From Schlesneria sp. DSM 10557 (GTDB lineage Bacteria > Planctomycetota > Planctomycetia > Planctomycetales > Planctomycetaceae), in NCBI RefSeq assembly GCF_041860085.1, contig NZ_CP124747.1, forward strand, positions 1,798,001 to 1,862,000: a DNA stretch of 64,000 bases. Reading direction: 5' to 3'. Made by a program: the position numbers and the translations under genes. How positions within the stretch are numbered: the first letter of the stretch is position 1; every line of letters begins with the position of its first letter. Shown piece by piece: positions 1 through 9,376 of this stretch. Under the pieces are notes generated by a model. That model saw only the letters and a program-made list of their open reading frames with translations, made no database searches and had not been told where the DNA came from.

Positions 1-2
1 AG

Positions 3-890
3 TGCCTAGTGGATCTGTCGTGGAAGCCGGTCAGGTTCGAAGTGACCGTCCAGCCGAACGAGCACCCGCTGGATCCATCGATCGTCCGATTCCCGTCGCC
101 CCGTCCCTCGGGTATTGAAGTCAACGATCTGGTGGCGCTCGAGTGGTATTCGGCCAAGAACGAGAAGAACGAGGTCATCGAGGCCCCGGCCGTCATTGTC
201 GTTCACGAATCCGGGTCACGAATGGAAGTCGGTCGGCTGATTGCGAAGGCCATTCACGCGCAGGGTCTGCATGCCTTCATGATCCATCTCCCCACTTATG
301 GGCTACGGCGTCCGGAACCCACCAAGGACAAGCCCGCCGCGGAACTCGTCTTCAACATCATGAAGCAGGGGATCACTGACGCGCGACGTGCGCGTGATGC
401 CGTCGCCGTACTGCCTCATGTCGACGCGAGGTCGATCAGTATCCAGGGGACCAGTCTCGGAGGATTCGTCACCGCCACCGCGGCAGGACTCGACCGTGGA
501 TTCTCAACCGTCCACATCATGGTCGCCGGAGGAAATCTCTATGAACTTGTGCTCAATGGTAAACGAGAAGCGGGAAAATTGCGGGAAACGCTGGCAGAAG
601 CGGGGATCCAGGGCGATCAATTGAAAGAGCTGTTCGCTCCGATCGAGCCGATCCGGTTAGCACACCGCTATGATCGCAATAACACGTGGCTTTACACCGC
701 CAGTCAGGATCAGGTGGTCCCCCCGCACCACGCCGAAGCGCTGCGTAAAGCCGCCGGTCTGGATGAAGATCATCAGATGATCCTGCCTGCCGACCACTAC
801 ACGGGGATCGTTTATACGCCGATCATCGTGCAGGAAATCGCGAAGAAAATTCGCCGGGAATTGTCCTCACGCGAACAAAAAACTCCCTAG
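3..890 (+). CDS. Alpha/beta hydrolase family protein (5' end cut by window)
   Basis: The reading frame is open to the window edge, and the first internal start is a GTG at base 9, so the N-terminus is probably missing. Counting from that GTG, the nucleophile elbow G-T-S-L-G-G places the serine near residue 149. A late Q-D-Q-V-V segment and A-D-H-Y-T-G near the C-terminus supply plausible Asp and His partners, so the catalytic triad looks complete. The strand preceding the elbow and the V-V-H-E segment fit an alpha/beta hydrolase fold. Substrate cannot be read from the sequence; it may be an esterase or a dienelactone-hydrolase-like enzyme. The next gene begins about 115 bases downstream on the same strand. 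Confidence 0.75.
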   Translation, partial: CLVDLSWKPVRFEVTVQPNEHPLDPSIVRFPSPRPSGIEVNDLVALEWYSAKNEKNEVIEAPAVIVVHESGSRMEVGRLIAKAIHAQGLHAFMIHLPTYGLRRPEPTKDKPAAELVFNIMKQGITDARRARDAVAVLPHVDARSISIQGTSLGGFVTATAAGLDRGFSTVHIMVAGGNLYELVLNGKREAGKLRETLAEAGIQGDQLKELFAPIEPIRLAHRYDRNNTWLYTASQDQVVPPHHAEALRKAAGLDEDHQMILPADHYTGIVYTPIIVQEIAKKIRRELSSREQKTP

Positions 891-1006
891 AATAGAGTGA
901 CCGATCGGAACGCGATCTCACTGTGCAAGCTGCAACGATACCGGCCGAACTCCTGACGGAATGGGGTTCAGCAAGTATCAACGATTCACTCTCGCTTCGG
1001 GCAATT

Positions 1007-2893
1007 ATGAACGCACTGCAATTCAGCGACCGAATCTGGTCCCTGCCGATCATTCATGGCAGTGGTGACTTCGCCATCGAAGTCCGAAGAACGATGCTGA
1101 CCGGTCAGTTCGACTGCCTGGCAGTTCCACTTCCCCCTTCGTTCCAGGAACATGTGGAACGAGGAATCGCCTTCCTGCCCAGCGTCTCGTTCGCTGTTCA
1201 GCGAGAAGATGCCGGAATCGAAGTGAAGGAATGGTCGCCAGCCGAAGAGAGCGACAGCGAGGCTGAGTCAGATGCTCAACGCCCGGTCGCCAGCTATGTA
1301 CCGATCGACCCCTGCCAGGGAGTGATCGCCGGATTGCGGTTTGCCATTGAGGAACGCATGCCGCGGGCGTTCATTGACCTTGAGACAGCGAAATTTGAAG
1401 CCTACTTCGGCGTTCTGCCCGACCCGTATGCGTTGAAACACGTGTCGGCCGAAAAATTCGCAACCGCGATCCTGCCCAGCATTCCGCGAGTTCACGAAGG
1501 ACAACCCCGCGACCGGGTGCGGCACATGGCGGCGCGATTGCGTGAACTGGAGCAGCAACACAAGAAGATTCTGTTCCTGTGCTCGCTCCTCGACTGGCCC
1601 TGGATCCGCGAAGCCTACGTGGAGCAGACCGTCTGCGAACGGACAGACGATGAAGTAGAACCGACCGGCCTGTACTCCGTCGATCCTTCAACTCTGATTT
1701 TTGGACTGGGAGAGCTTCCCTACATTACAGGGCTTTACGAACAGGCCCGATCCGAGTTACTTGAAGACGAAAATCTATCGATCGATGGCGTCAAGGATAT
1801 GTTGCTGGCCGCCCGCGACCGGTACGAGTCGAACCTGGGCAAGCGTGCCCGCAAGATCACGCCCAAACTGCTGCGGGTGTATTTGCAGTACGTCCGAAAT
1901 CTGACACTGACCGAACGCCGATTGTCTCCCGGTCTTTATACGCTCATCATTGCCGCCAAACAGATCGCCGGAGATCAATTCGCGATCGCCCTGGCCGAAA
2001 CTGCTCGCGAGTACCGGTACACCGGTCGAATTCCATTCCCCGCCATTCAGTTGGGAATCGATCGTGGTCGCCTGCCGGATGGGGAAATCTTGACCCTGAA
2101 GAACCGATTGCCGGGTCAGGCACTGGAATGGCGTAGCTGCCAATTGAAGCCTCAGCCTCCGAAACCACTGCAGCATGATTGGCTGATGCGATGGAATCCC
2201 CACCGTCAGTGCAGTTGGCCGCCAGAGGATGTGTCAATTGAGAAATTCCGAACCCACGTGAAGGATACCGCACTGAACCTGCTGGGATCGGATCTGGCCC
2301 GGAACGAAAAATTTACCACCAGCCTGAAGGACGGTCTCGACATCCGCGAGACGCTCAGGAACTGGCATACCGGTAATCTGTATGTGAAGGTCTTGCCGCC
2401 GACACGAGGCACACTGGACTGCGTCGTGATGTTGTTCGACAGCCCTGCAGATCCACGGGACTACCCCTGGCGAGTCACGTGGCACGCCGAACATCACGAC
2501 GAATCGACTCTGGCGTTATTCGCGACCAGTTACCTTAACGAGTTTGTCGGACCAGGAATTGGACAAGCCACCTACGGGGGCGCCGTCTTCCTGTTTCCCC
2601 CCAGACCGATCCCGGATATTTGGACAGATCGTCGCTTCGACTTCACTGACACTCTGGAAGAAAGAGCGCTGGCGGCGGCTTGTTTCCATGCCAGAGAAAG
2701 ACATATTGCGCTGCTCAGCCAGGGTCCACCGGGGCCCGCATGGCGGCGTCTGGCGAAACGGTATGGAAAAAAGCTGATTCATGTGCCGCTGGCAAAATTC
2801 AGCCAGGAAACGATTCAGCAGCTTCGTGTTTTCCATGTGCTGAACGGTCAGCAGGTCCGCAGTTTCGCCGCCGAGTTCATCCGGAAGGTCTGA
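1007..2893 (+). CDS. Large conserved protein resembling the TraB/DUF5682 group
   Basis: This is a cytoplasmic protein of about 628 residues with no signal peptide or membrane segment. The N-terminal half has an order of motifs reminiscent of DUF5682/TraB-type proteins: an early I-I-H-G-S-G-D segment, a strand ending in F-D-C-L-A-V-P, a [17 protein letters not shown] block, and an R-V-R-H-M-A-A-R-L helix followed by a hydrophobic strand. That match is pattern recognition and not proven. The C-terminal half is not recognised. A GTG at 923 would add 28 residues of poor protein character, so the ATG at 1007 is preferred. It lies 12 bases before moaC and is probably cotranscribed with it. Confidence 0.6.
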   Translation: MNALQFSDRIWSLPIIHGSGDFAIEVRRTMLTGQFDCLAVPLPPSFQEHVERGIAFLPSVSFAVQREDAGIEVKEWSPAEESDSEAESDAQRPVASYVPIDPCQGVIAGLRFAIEERMPRAFIDLETAKFEAYFGVLPDPYALKHVSAEKFATAILPSIPRVHEGQPRDRVRHMAARLRELEQQHKKILFLCSLLDWPWIREAYVEQTVCERTDDEVEPTGLYSVDPSTLIFGLGELPYITGLYEQARSELLEDENLSIDGVKDMLLAARDRYESNLGKRARKITPKLLRVYLQYVRNLTLTERRLSPGLYTLIIAAKQIAGDQFAIALAETAREYRYTGRIPFPAIQLGIDRGRLPDGEILTLKNRLPGQALEWRSCQLKPQPPKPLQHDWLMRWNPHRQCSWPPEDVSIEKFRTHVKDTALNLLGSDLARNEKFTTSLKDGLDIRETLRNWHTGNLYVKVLPPTRGTLDCVVMLFDSPADPRDYPWRVTWHAEHHDESTLALFATSYLNEFVGPGIGQATYGGAVFLFPPRPIPDIWTDRRFDFTDTLEERALAAACFHARERHIALLSQGPPGPAWRRLAKRYGKKLIHVPLAKFSQETIQQLRVFHVLNGQQVRSFAAEFIRKV

Positions 2894-2905
2894 GAAAGTT
2901 CCTCA

Positions 2906-3400
2906 ATGTCTGAACTGGTACATTTCAATGAGCACGGCCACAGCCGGATGGTCGATGTTGGCGCCAAAGGGGTCACGTTACGCTTAGCACGCGCTGAGAA
3001 CATCGTAACGATGAAACCAGAGACATTGCGGTTGATTCTTGAGCGACGGGTGGCCAAGGGAGACGTTTTTGAAGTCGCCCGACTGGCGGGGATCATGGCC
3101 ACCAAGCGAACGGCCGATCTGATTCCGCTGTGTCATCCACTGGGAATCGATGGGGTGGATGTTTCGATCAGCGAAGTGGATGAATGCCGTGTCAAGATCG
3201 AGGCCACGGTGCGTGTCACAGGGAAGACCGGGGTCGAAATGGAAGCCCTTACCGCCGTGACAGTCGCGGGGCTGACCATCTATGACATGTGCAAGTCGGT
3301 AGACCGCAGCATGACTCTCGGCCCAGCCCGCCTGCTCGAAAAACTAGGTGGCAAGAGTGGCCATTTTCAAGTGGATGAGTTGTCCGCTGAGCACGCCTGA
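2906..3400 (+). CDS. moaC: Cyclic pyranopterin monophosphate synthase MoaC
   Basis: MoaC works with the radical SAM enzyme MoaA in the first step of molybdenum cofactor synthesis, rearranging the GTP-derived intermediate into cyclic pyranopterin monophosphate in the cytoplasm. The 164-residue length is typical. The family signature L-C-H-P-L lies at residues 75-79. Lys51 (V-A-K-G-D) and the D-M-C-K-S-V-D block with Lys130 match the catalytic residues known in the E. coli enzyme. The start ATG lies 12 bases after the previous gene. No moaA, moaB, moaD or moaE is in the window, so the rest of the pathway must be encoded elsewhere. Confidence 0.95.
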   Translation: MSELVHFNEHGHSRMVDVGAKGVTLRLARAENIVTMKPETLRLILERRVAKGDVFEVARLAGIMATKRTADLIPLCHPLGIDGVDVSISEVDECRVKIEATVRVTGKTGVEMEALTAVTVAGLTIYDMCKSVDRSMTLGPARLLEKLGGKSGHFQVDELSAEHA

Positions 3401-3706
3401 CAGCCCCTGCGGGGATCGCCATGGGAAGGGCTCGTTGACCGTCAAACTCTGATCCATCTTGCTCAATCGGAGAAAATTCCCATAATCTCTCAAACTTGTT
3501 GAACTTCCGTTGATATGCCTCATGTTCGCTGGTTTGCAGGAAAAACGGTCGATATACTCAGGCAGCCCATTCCTATCGCGGGGCAATCATGAATTGCTCC
3601 GCCTCACGGACGTCTTCAGTGGCGAGTGGGATTCATCAATTGAGGTTTTTCAGGATCTCGGCAGAGTCGAGTGTGTCAGGCGATTCGCCGGTCGAGGATG
3701 CGATCC

Positions 3707-4807
3707 ATGTACGATAGCGGTGTTTCACGATCGACTAACAGTCAGGGGAATGTTTTGGATACCCCTCCAGGAAACCTCCCGCATCGCAGCACCGAATCGA
3801 AATCGAGTTGGACAAAACGGACCCGGTCGCTTTTAGGCGTACAAGTGGTTGGTACCGGCTCTTACGTTCCTGACCAGATTGTGACCAACGCCGATCTGCA
3901 GGCGAAGTTTGGATACGATCCCGCCTGGATCGAACAACGAACGGGGATTCTCGCCCGCCGGTATGTCAGTGAAGGGCAGGCGACCAGCGACCTCTGTATC
4001 GAAGCAGCCCGCAGGGCCATGCGGAATGCCCGTGTTGACCCCCGCGACATTGATCTGGTCGTTGTCGGAACGTTTACACCGGATTATCAATGTCCGACGA
4101 CGGCCAACCTGGTTCAGGAAGCGCTCGGTATCGACGCCCCCGCCATGGATCTGCACGCTGCCTGCTCGGGATTCGTTTACGCACTGACGACAGCAGCGCA
4201 GTATGTCGCCACCGGAAACAGCCGAATGGCACTCGTCATTGGCGGCGACTGCAACAGCCGTATCGTGAATCCACTCGATCAGAAGGTCGCTCCACTGTTC
4301 GGTGATGGTGCCGGCGCCGTCCTGCTGACCCGTGGTGATTCGCATCAGGGTCTGATCTGCTACCAGCTTGGTTCCGACGGCGGCGGTGGCTGCATGCTGG
4401 ACCGGCAGGCGGGGGGAACGAAGAAGCCGATCACGCACGAAGCACTGGATGCGGGAGAGCATTTCCTGCAGATGGACGGCCGTAATGTCTTCAAGTGGGC
4501 CGTTCGTGCTGTCGCTGACAGTATTGAAGTCGTGATGCGCAAGACGGGGCTGTCACCTCATGACGTCTCGCTCTACCTGCTCCATCAAGCCAACATGCGC
4601 ATCATCAATAACGTCGCCGAACAGCTGGCCATTCCGGTCGACAAGATGTTCAATAACCTGCCCAATTACGGCAACACCTCGGGCGGTTCAATCCCCATTG
4701 CCCTCGACGAAGCTTATCGAGCGGGCAGAATCTCGCGCGGCGATACGTTGCTCATCAGTGGCTTCGGCGCTGGACTCACCTGGGGTACTTGCCTGTTCCG
4801 CTGGTAA
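3707..4807 (+). CDS. fabH: Beta-ketoacyl-ACP synthase III (FabH)
   Basis: FabH starts fatty acid chains by condensing acetyl-CoA with malonyl-ACP. The family core begins at G-V-Q-V-V-G-T-G-S-Y-V-P. The catalytic triad is complete: Cys in A-A-C-S-G-F, His in L-L-H-Q-A-N, and Asn in N-Y-G-N-T-S-G-G-S. The core is preceded by roughly 40 extra residues without recognisable structure, so the start is uncertain. ATGs at 3698 and 3707 and a TTG at 3755, the last about 6 bases after an AGGGGA, are all possible. A 306-base gap separates it from moaC, so it probably has its own promoter. A terminator follows the gene. Confidence 0.93.
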   Translation: MYDSGVSRSTNSQGNVLDTPPGNLPHRSTESKSSWTKRTRSLLGVQVVGTGSYVPDQIVTNADLQAKFGYDPAWIEQRTGILARRYVSEGQATSDLCIEAARRAMRNARVDPRDIDLVVVGTFTPDYQCPTTANLVQEALGIDAPAMDLHAACSGFVYALTTAAQYVATGNSRMALVIGGDCNSRIVNPLDQKVAPLFGDGAGAVLLTRGDSHQGLICYQLGSDGGGGCMLDRQAGGTKKPITHEALDAGEHFLQMDGRNVFKWAVRAVADSIEVVMRKTGLSPHDVSLYLLHQANMRIINNVAEQLAIPVDKMFNNLPNYGNTSGGSIPIALDEAYRAGRISRGDTLLISGFGAGLTWGTCLFRW

Positions 4808-4840
4808 GTTATTTCACAAACGAACCTCGCTTTTCGATAG

Positions 4841-4880
4841 GCCTACTCTCTCTGCATTGAGCGAGTAGGCTTTTCGTTTT
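4841..4880 (+). terminator. Rho-independent terminator after fabH
   Basis: An 8-bp perfect stem (GCCTACTC at 4841-4848 with GAGTAGGC at 4863-4870) is followed by TTTTCGTTTT. It stands between the convergent fabH and LysM genes. Confidence 0.8.
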
Positions 4881-4973
4881 ACGGCCGGGACACTTGCTTC
4901 AGCCAGTCAACAGAACGTCTCTGCTGCTGACCGAGGGCGCCCGCGGAGGTACGTGCCCAGCACTTCAGCCAAA

Positions 4974-5915
4974 CTATTCCCGTCCAACCTGCGACTGGAA
5001 CGGCTTTGCGAGATGAGTAAACCGCTTGGCCGGTTGAAACTTTCTTTCGCTCAACGGAGTCTCGGGCTGCTCACGTGGTCCCTGCGTCGGCTGTGAATCA
5101 GCCTGCTGCCCTGCGGAGAGGGGCGGGGCGAGCACCCCTGGTTTTTCCTCTTGAACGGTGACGCCTGCGGTGGCTTCTTCGATGTCGATTTCTCGAATGG
5201 TCACAGGTGATTTTGAACGGGCATCAGGCAGAGACGGCCCCTGGACTGCGCCGCGCGACGAAACGTCCTGAGCTTCGGGAAGCCGTAATGTCATGCCAAC
5301 GCGAACATCATTCGGATCTTTGAGCTGATCCTGATTCGCGGCGAACAATTCCTGAAAGCGACTTGAGCTGCCCAGCACCTTCGAGGCGATCGAGGAAAGG
5401 GTCTCGCCCCTCTGAACAACATGGACGCGACTGTGGGACTCGGTGTCGTGCAGTGGACGCGCAGATCCGGAACGTCCCTCGGGGGGATCAGTAATGGCGT
5501 TACCACGACGGACCAGCCCTTGTGGAACAGGAACTCGAATGGGTGCCAGCTCTTCCACATCCGCGTCGATCAGGCTGGCCGTGGGGCCTCCCCTACCGGT
5601 CAAATTCTTGCTCTTTTTACCTGTGAAAGCGTCGACTGGGCTCCAAGACGATCCGACATGGTCCTCAGTGCCGTCAACCTCCTGACCGTACTGGGAAACA
5701 TGGCGTGTCCGGGGCTGGTTGGCCGCTTCAACAATTTCGATCCCTTTGAGATAGGGCCGTGTTGAACGTTCCGCAATCCAGTCGTCCAGTTCCTGGGCTC
5801 GTTGCAGTCGAGGCGTTGCAGGCAATTCGCGGGTCTCATTTCGAAAGAAAAGAGCTGCGCATGCTCCGATAAGGAGCACTCCAAGTGCCAGACCGATTCG
5901 TTGATCCTGGTGCAT
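4974..5915 (-). CDS. Membrane-anchored LysM domain protein
   Basis: The protein has 313 residues. A single hydrophobic segment at about residues 7-24 should anchor it in the inner membrane with the rest outside. A LysM domain at about 163-213 has the expected V-V-Q-R-G-E-T-L-S-S-I-A start, an internal L-F-A-A-N-Q segment and the V-G-M-T-L-R-L-P end, so it should bind peptidoglycan or a related glycan. The flanking regions are rich in Pro, Gly and charged residues and look disordered. No catalytic domain is visible. The ATG at 5915 is preceded by AGGAG at a spacing of about 6-8 bases. The gene is monocistronic and convergent with fabH. Confidence 0.85.
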   Translation of the reverse strand: MHQDQRIGLALGVLLIGACAALFFRNETRELPATPRLQRAQELDDWIAERSTRPYLKGIEIVEAANQPRTRHVSQYGQEVDGTEDHVGSSWSPVDAFTGKKSKNLTGRGGPTASLIDADVEELAPIRVPVPQGLVRRGNAITDPPEGRSGSARPLHDTESHSRVHVVQRGETLSSIASKVLGSSSRFQELFAANQDQLKDPNDVRVGMTLRLPEAQDVSSRGAVQGPSLPDARSKSPVTIREIDIEEATAGVTVQEEKPGVLAPPLSAGQQADSQPTQGPREQPETPLSERKFQPAKRFTHLAKPFQSQVGRE

Positions 5916-6320
5916 CCCTAACTCCTATAATTGTCCCGATTCATTACAAGAATGGGTCAAACCCCGGAGATGTGCTCCGAGAACTTGCTAAAAAAATGGG
6001 AGAGGGGCACGTTCCTTGAGAACTCTTGATTGATTTAACGATCAGCCCGGACAGAACAGTTGGAATAGGGATGTCAGTTGGTCCGATTGAAGCGACGACA
6101 CATGAAAGTCCGTCCAGCACACTGCAATTCGCAAACGAAGAGGGGATTCGGGGCATTTTCACTAATGAGACGACGGTGCCGCACCACGGGAATTGACGGA
6201 CGAGAAGACCGCAGGTAACGAAAAGGAGGCCGACTGAGACGGGGCTGACTAGAATCCGCTGAGATGTCAAAAATTGATTCAGGTCGCCGTCGGTGAACTG
6301 CAGGGATTCTTGCACAGACG
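5916..6320. other. 405-base intergenic region between divergent genes
   Basis: This region must hold the promoters of the LysM gene (leftward) and the HAD gene (rightward). A 123-codon open frame on the minus strand (5944-6315) has no start support or recognised domain, and I do not call it. On the plus strand a frame from about 5941 to 6196 reads protein-like apart from one in-frame TGA, which could be chance or a decayed gene fragment. Confidence 0.4.
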
Positions 6321-7094
6321 ATGGAATCAGATAATGGACAGAAGGATGAGCTTTTTATGCAACTGACTGAGGTTCATCGTGGTCTGAACGCAAAGCAGTT
6401 CAAGTGGATCGTGTTTGATGCCGTCGGAACTCTGATTCGGCCAGAACCGTCCGTTGCCACAGCGTACCATCGTATTGGCAGCCGTCACGGGTCTCGTCTC
6501 TCCGTCACGGAAGTGAACGAACGATTTCGCCGGTCGTTTCGACGCAGCGAGACAGAATTCTTTCCCAATCGTCCGGTCTCTAACGACATCTGGTCATCGA
6601 GTGACGAGATCGAACTCGCACGGTGGCGCTGGATCGTGGCCGAGGTCCTGCCGGACGTCAACGATGTGGACCACTGCTTTCAGGAACTTTGGGACCACTT
6701 CGCAGACCCCGTCTCATGGTTTTGCTTTGACGAGGTCGGCGTGAGTCTCCAGTCGCTGCGCGATGCCGGTTGCCGTCTGGCGATTGCATCGAATTTTGAT
6801 TCGCGTCTGCATTCCGTTTGTGAAGGACATCCCGCGCTCCGGTTGATCGAGCAACGGTTTGTCTCATCAGAACTTGGCTATCGGAAACCCGCTCAACAGT
6901 TTTACACGTCAGTCATCGGACAATGCGGTGTGGAACCGGGTGACATTCTCATGATCGGCGACGACCCCTCCCATGACGTTTCAGGACCGATCGCAGCGGG
7001 CATGAAAGCACTTTTGATCGACCGCAGTTCCACCGATTCAAGTCCCGATACGATCCGTTCACTTTCGCAACTCATTCCTGCAAATCCTGCATGA
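6321..7094 (+). CDS. HAD-superfamily hydrolase
   Basis: The 257-residue protein has the four HAD landmarks in order: nucleophile Asp33 in F-D-A-V-G-T-L, a Ser/Thr motif in I-A-S-N-F-D-S-R, the Lys in L-G-Y-R-K-P, and the acidic motif I-G-D-D-P-S-H-D. The long helical insertion between motifs I and II fits a C1-cap phosphatase or dehalogenase-like enzyme. Motif I is D-x-V-G-T, so the second Asp usual in phosphatases is missing, as in the HDHD3/REG-2-like branch. An alternative ATG at 6357 follows AGAAGGATGAG and would remove 12 residues. The substrate is unknown. Confidence 0.85.
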   Translation: MESDNGQKDELFMQLTEVHRGLNAKQFKWIVFDAVGTLIRPEPSVATAYHRIGSRHGSRLSVTEVNERFRRSFRRSETEFFPNRPVSNDIWSSSDEIELARWRWIVAEVLPDVNDVDHCFQELWDHFADPVSWFCFDEVGVSLQSLRDAGCRLAIASNFDSRLHSVCEGHPALRLIEQRFVSSELGYRKPAQQFYTSVIGQCGVEPGDILMIGDDPSHDVSGPIAAGMKALLIDRSSTDSSPDTIRSLSQLIPANPA

Positions 7095-7277
7095 GATCGG
7101 TATGGACAGGATTCTTTCGATCCAATATATCCCTCGCCTCTCTAGCACAGTTCCAATCTCAATTCTCATGGTTCGGCCAGAACGGTTGTGAGTGTCGCGT
7201 TGTCTCCAGACGCGCCCGTCACGGTCTTCTTCTGTCTCGCAATCTCCCTTCGAATTCGATTCAGAGAGTACCACTCG

Positions 7278-9155
7278 ATGAAATATCGACTCGTTGCTAC
7301 ATTGCCAGTCTACCTGGCACTGTACACGCTATCACTCGCAGCGGCATTCTTCCTCCGATTCGACTTGGAGATCAGCGAAGATCTGACCAGCCGATTGTGG
7401 GAGTCACTTCCCATCGCGCTTGTGGTCAAGGGGACCGTGTTTACTGCCACGCGAGAATGGCGGCGGCGACACCGCTACACGACCATGAATGATGTCGTCT
7501 CAATCGTGGCGACAGCCAGCCTCAGCTCGGCGATTCTGCTCACTGCTCACCTGATGGACCTGATCGGTACCAGTCTGCCTCGATCGGTCATCGCCATCGA
7601 TTGGCTGCTCACAGTAGTTGCGACAGGAATGCTGCGAACCACAGTCCGTGTCGCAATCGAAAGTTCTCACTACCGTCCGTCTCGACCTGAAAAGCTGCGG
7701 GCGATTGTCTTCGGTGCTGATCCCAATTCCATCTCGATTCTTCGAGCGTTGCAGTCGGCCAAATCCGAGTACAAAGTCGTTGCCATGTTGGATCAGACCG
7801 GGGCAACAGCCAAGTCATTGATTGGTGGTGTTCCCGTCGTCAACGCGAAACGCGGGATCGCTCAGATTGCCGATCGGTTCAGCGCCAGCCACTTGCTGAT
7901 CCCCAGCGGAATCGAAGGGAAGACCGTCCGCGAACTGCACGCCATCTGCCAGGAAAATGAACTGACCGCCCGCGTGATTCCTGATGTGAACGAAATTGTC
8001 GCCGGTCGAGTCAAGTTGACGATCCGCGATGTGACAATTTCGGACCTGCTGCGGCGTGAACCGACTCTCCTGGACATGGCCAGCATTACCGGCTGCATTG
8101 CCGAGAAAACCGTCCTCGTCACCGGTGCAGCGGGGAGTATCGGATCCGAATGCTGTCGACAGATTGTCGATCTGAAGCCCAGGAAACTGATCCTGGTTGA
8201 TCAGTCCGAATTCGGGATGTTCCAGATCGAGCAGGAACTGGTCGCACGAAAAATTACCGATGTCGAATTGATCTACGTGATCGTCGACATCAACGATCAA
8301 ATCACACTGGGACGTGTCTTTGCAGAACACCTGCCCGATCTTGTCTTCCACGCTGCGGCATACAAGCATGTGCCGCTGATGGAACACAATGTTCAGATTG
8401 CCATTCGCAACAATATCCTCGGCACCAAATCGATTGTCGACCTTGCAGACCGGTTTGGTGTCGATCGATTTGTCATGATCTCGACCGATAAGGCAGTCCG
8501 TCCTACCAGCATCATGGGATCCACGAAACTGGTCGGCGAAAAATACCTTCAGGCTGTCGCCAGCAAGTCCCAGACAAAGTTCATCACCGTTCGATTTGGG
8601 AATGTGCTCAACTCTGCTGGAAGTGTGGTGCCGACATTCCGTCGCCAGATCCTGGAAGGGGGACCGATCACGGTGACCCATCCCGAGATGACGCGGTTCT
8701 TCATGACCATTCCCGAAGCCGTTCAGCTGGTCCTTCAGGCCGGTGCGATTGGTGGTAACGGACAAGTGCTGATTCTGGACATGGGCGAACCTGTAAAGAT
8801 CGTCGACCTTGCTCGCGATATGATCAGCCTGTCAGGACTGCGCTATCCGGAAGACGTCGACATCGTGTTCACCGGACTGCGACCAGGTGAGAAGATGTAC
8901 GAAGAGCTGTTCTACGGAAACGAGACCACGGCGAAGAAAGTCCACGAAAAGATCTTCTGCGCCGAACGTGAACCCATCAACGCCAGTGCGGTCAAACGCC
9001 ACATTCTGGAATTGGAACAAGCGTCACGTGGCAGTGCCGACGAAGCACGGCAGGCAATCCAGGCGGTCATTGCGGACTACGTCGATCAGGACGAAGCCAC
9101 GCCGATGATCCATCAGTTCCAGCCATTCGCTGCTCCGACGCGCAAAGCCGCGTGA
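7278..9155 (+). CDS. Membrane nucleotide-sugar 4,6-dehydratase/epimerase (FlaA1/WbpM/CapD type)
   Basis: This is a polysaccharide-precursor enzyme of about 625 residues. The N-terminal third has about four hydrophobic segments. A first nucleotide-binding-like region follows (V-F-G-A-D-P-N-S), then the catalytic short-chain dehydrogenase domain with T-G-A-A-G-S-I-G at about 282-289. The active site reads S-T-D-K-A-V-R-P-T-S-I-M-G-S-T-K, with Met in place of the usual Tyr three residues before the Lys, as in WbpM and FlaA1. Family members convert UDP-GlcNAc to a 4-keto-6-deoxy sugar for surface glycans. The ATG at 7278 is preferred to an upstream GTG because the membrane domain starts there. 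No glycan cluster surrounds it. Confidence 0.9.
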   Translation: MKYRLVATLPVYLALYTLSLAAAFFLRFDLEISEDLTSRLWESLPIALVVKGTVFTATREWRRRHRYTTMNDVVSIVATASLSSAILLTAHLMDLIGTSLPRSVIAIDWLLTVVATGMLRTTVRVAIESSHYRPSRPEKLRAIVFGADPNSISILRALQSAKSEYKVVAMLDQTGATAKSLIGGVPVVNAKRGIAQIADRFSASHLLIPSGIEGKTVRELHAICQENELTARVIPDVNEIVAGRVKLTIRDVTISDLLRREPTLLDMASITGCIAEKTVLVTGAAGSIGSECCRQIVDLKPRKLILVDQSEFGMFQIEQELVARKITDVELIYVIVDINDQITLGRVFAEHLPDLVFHAAAYKHVPLMEHNVQIAIRNNILGTKSIVDLADRFGVDRFVMISTDKAVRPTSIMGSTKLVGEKYLQAVASKSQTKFITVRFGNVLNSAGSVVPTFRRQILEGGPITVTHPEMTRFFMTIPEAVQLVLQAGAIGGNGQVLILDMGEPVKIVDLARDMISLSGLRYPEDVDIVFTGLRPGEKMYEELFYGNETTAKKVHEKIFCAEREPINASAVKRHILELEQASRGSADEARQAIQAVIADYVDQDEATPMIHQFQPFAAPTRKAA

Positions 9156-9168
9156 TATTGCGGGTCGT

Positions 9169-9220
9169 GTCCGGCCCCTCATCACCTCTCGCCATTCGGG
9201 AGAGGGAGGCGGGACCGGAC
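9169..9220. repeat. Compound hairpin, possible dispersed intergenic repeat
   Basis: GTCCGG at 9169-9174 pairs with CCGGAC at 9215-9220. Inside it, CCTCTC (9185-9190) pairs with GAGAGG (9200-9205). There is no run of T afterwards, so it is not a classic terminator. The purine/pyrimidine-rich arms resemble intergenic repeats seen in many bacteria. Confidence 0.45.
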
Positions 9221-9376
9221 ATCACATCCGGCAGGTTGAGGTCCTTCTGATCCGGGTGCAGATTCCCTCGGGGCACGACTGCCGGTCTCGTAAAATCGAC
9301 CCCTGCGGAGTGGAGCCGAACTCACGCGAGCGATATGGTGCTTACGGTTCGAGAAATCATTCCGTAAGGGTACCCC

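Noticed and set aside
5944..6315. 123-codon minus-strand frame in the gap before the HAD gene
   Set aside because: No ribosome site, no domain, and it would fill the promoter region of two divergent genes.
7815..8765. 316-codon open frame on the minus strand
   Set aside because: It is antisense to the well-conserved nucleotide-sugar dehydratase domain, has no ribosome site and shows no recognisable motif.
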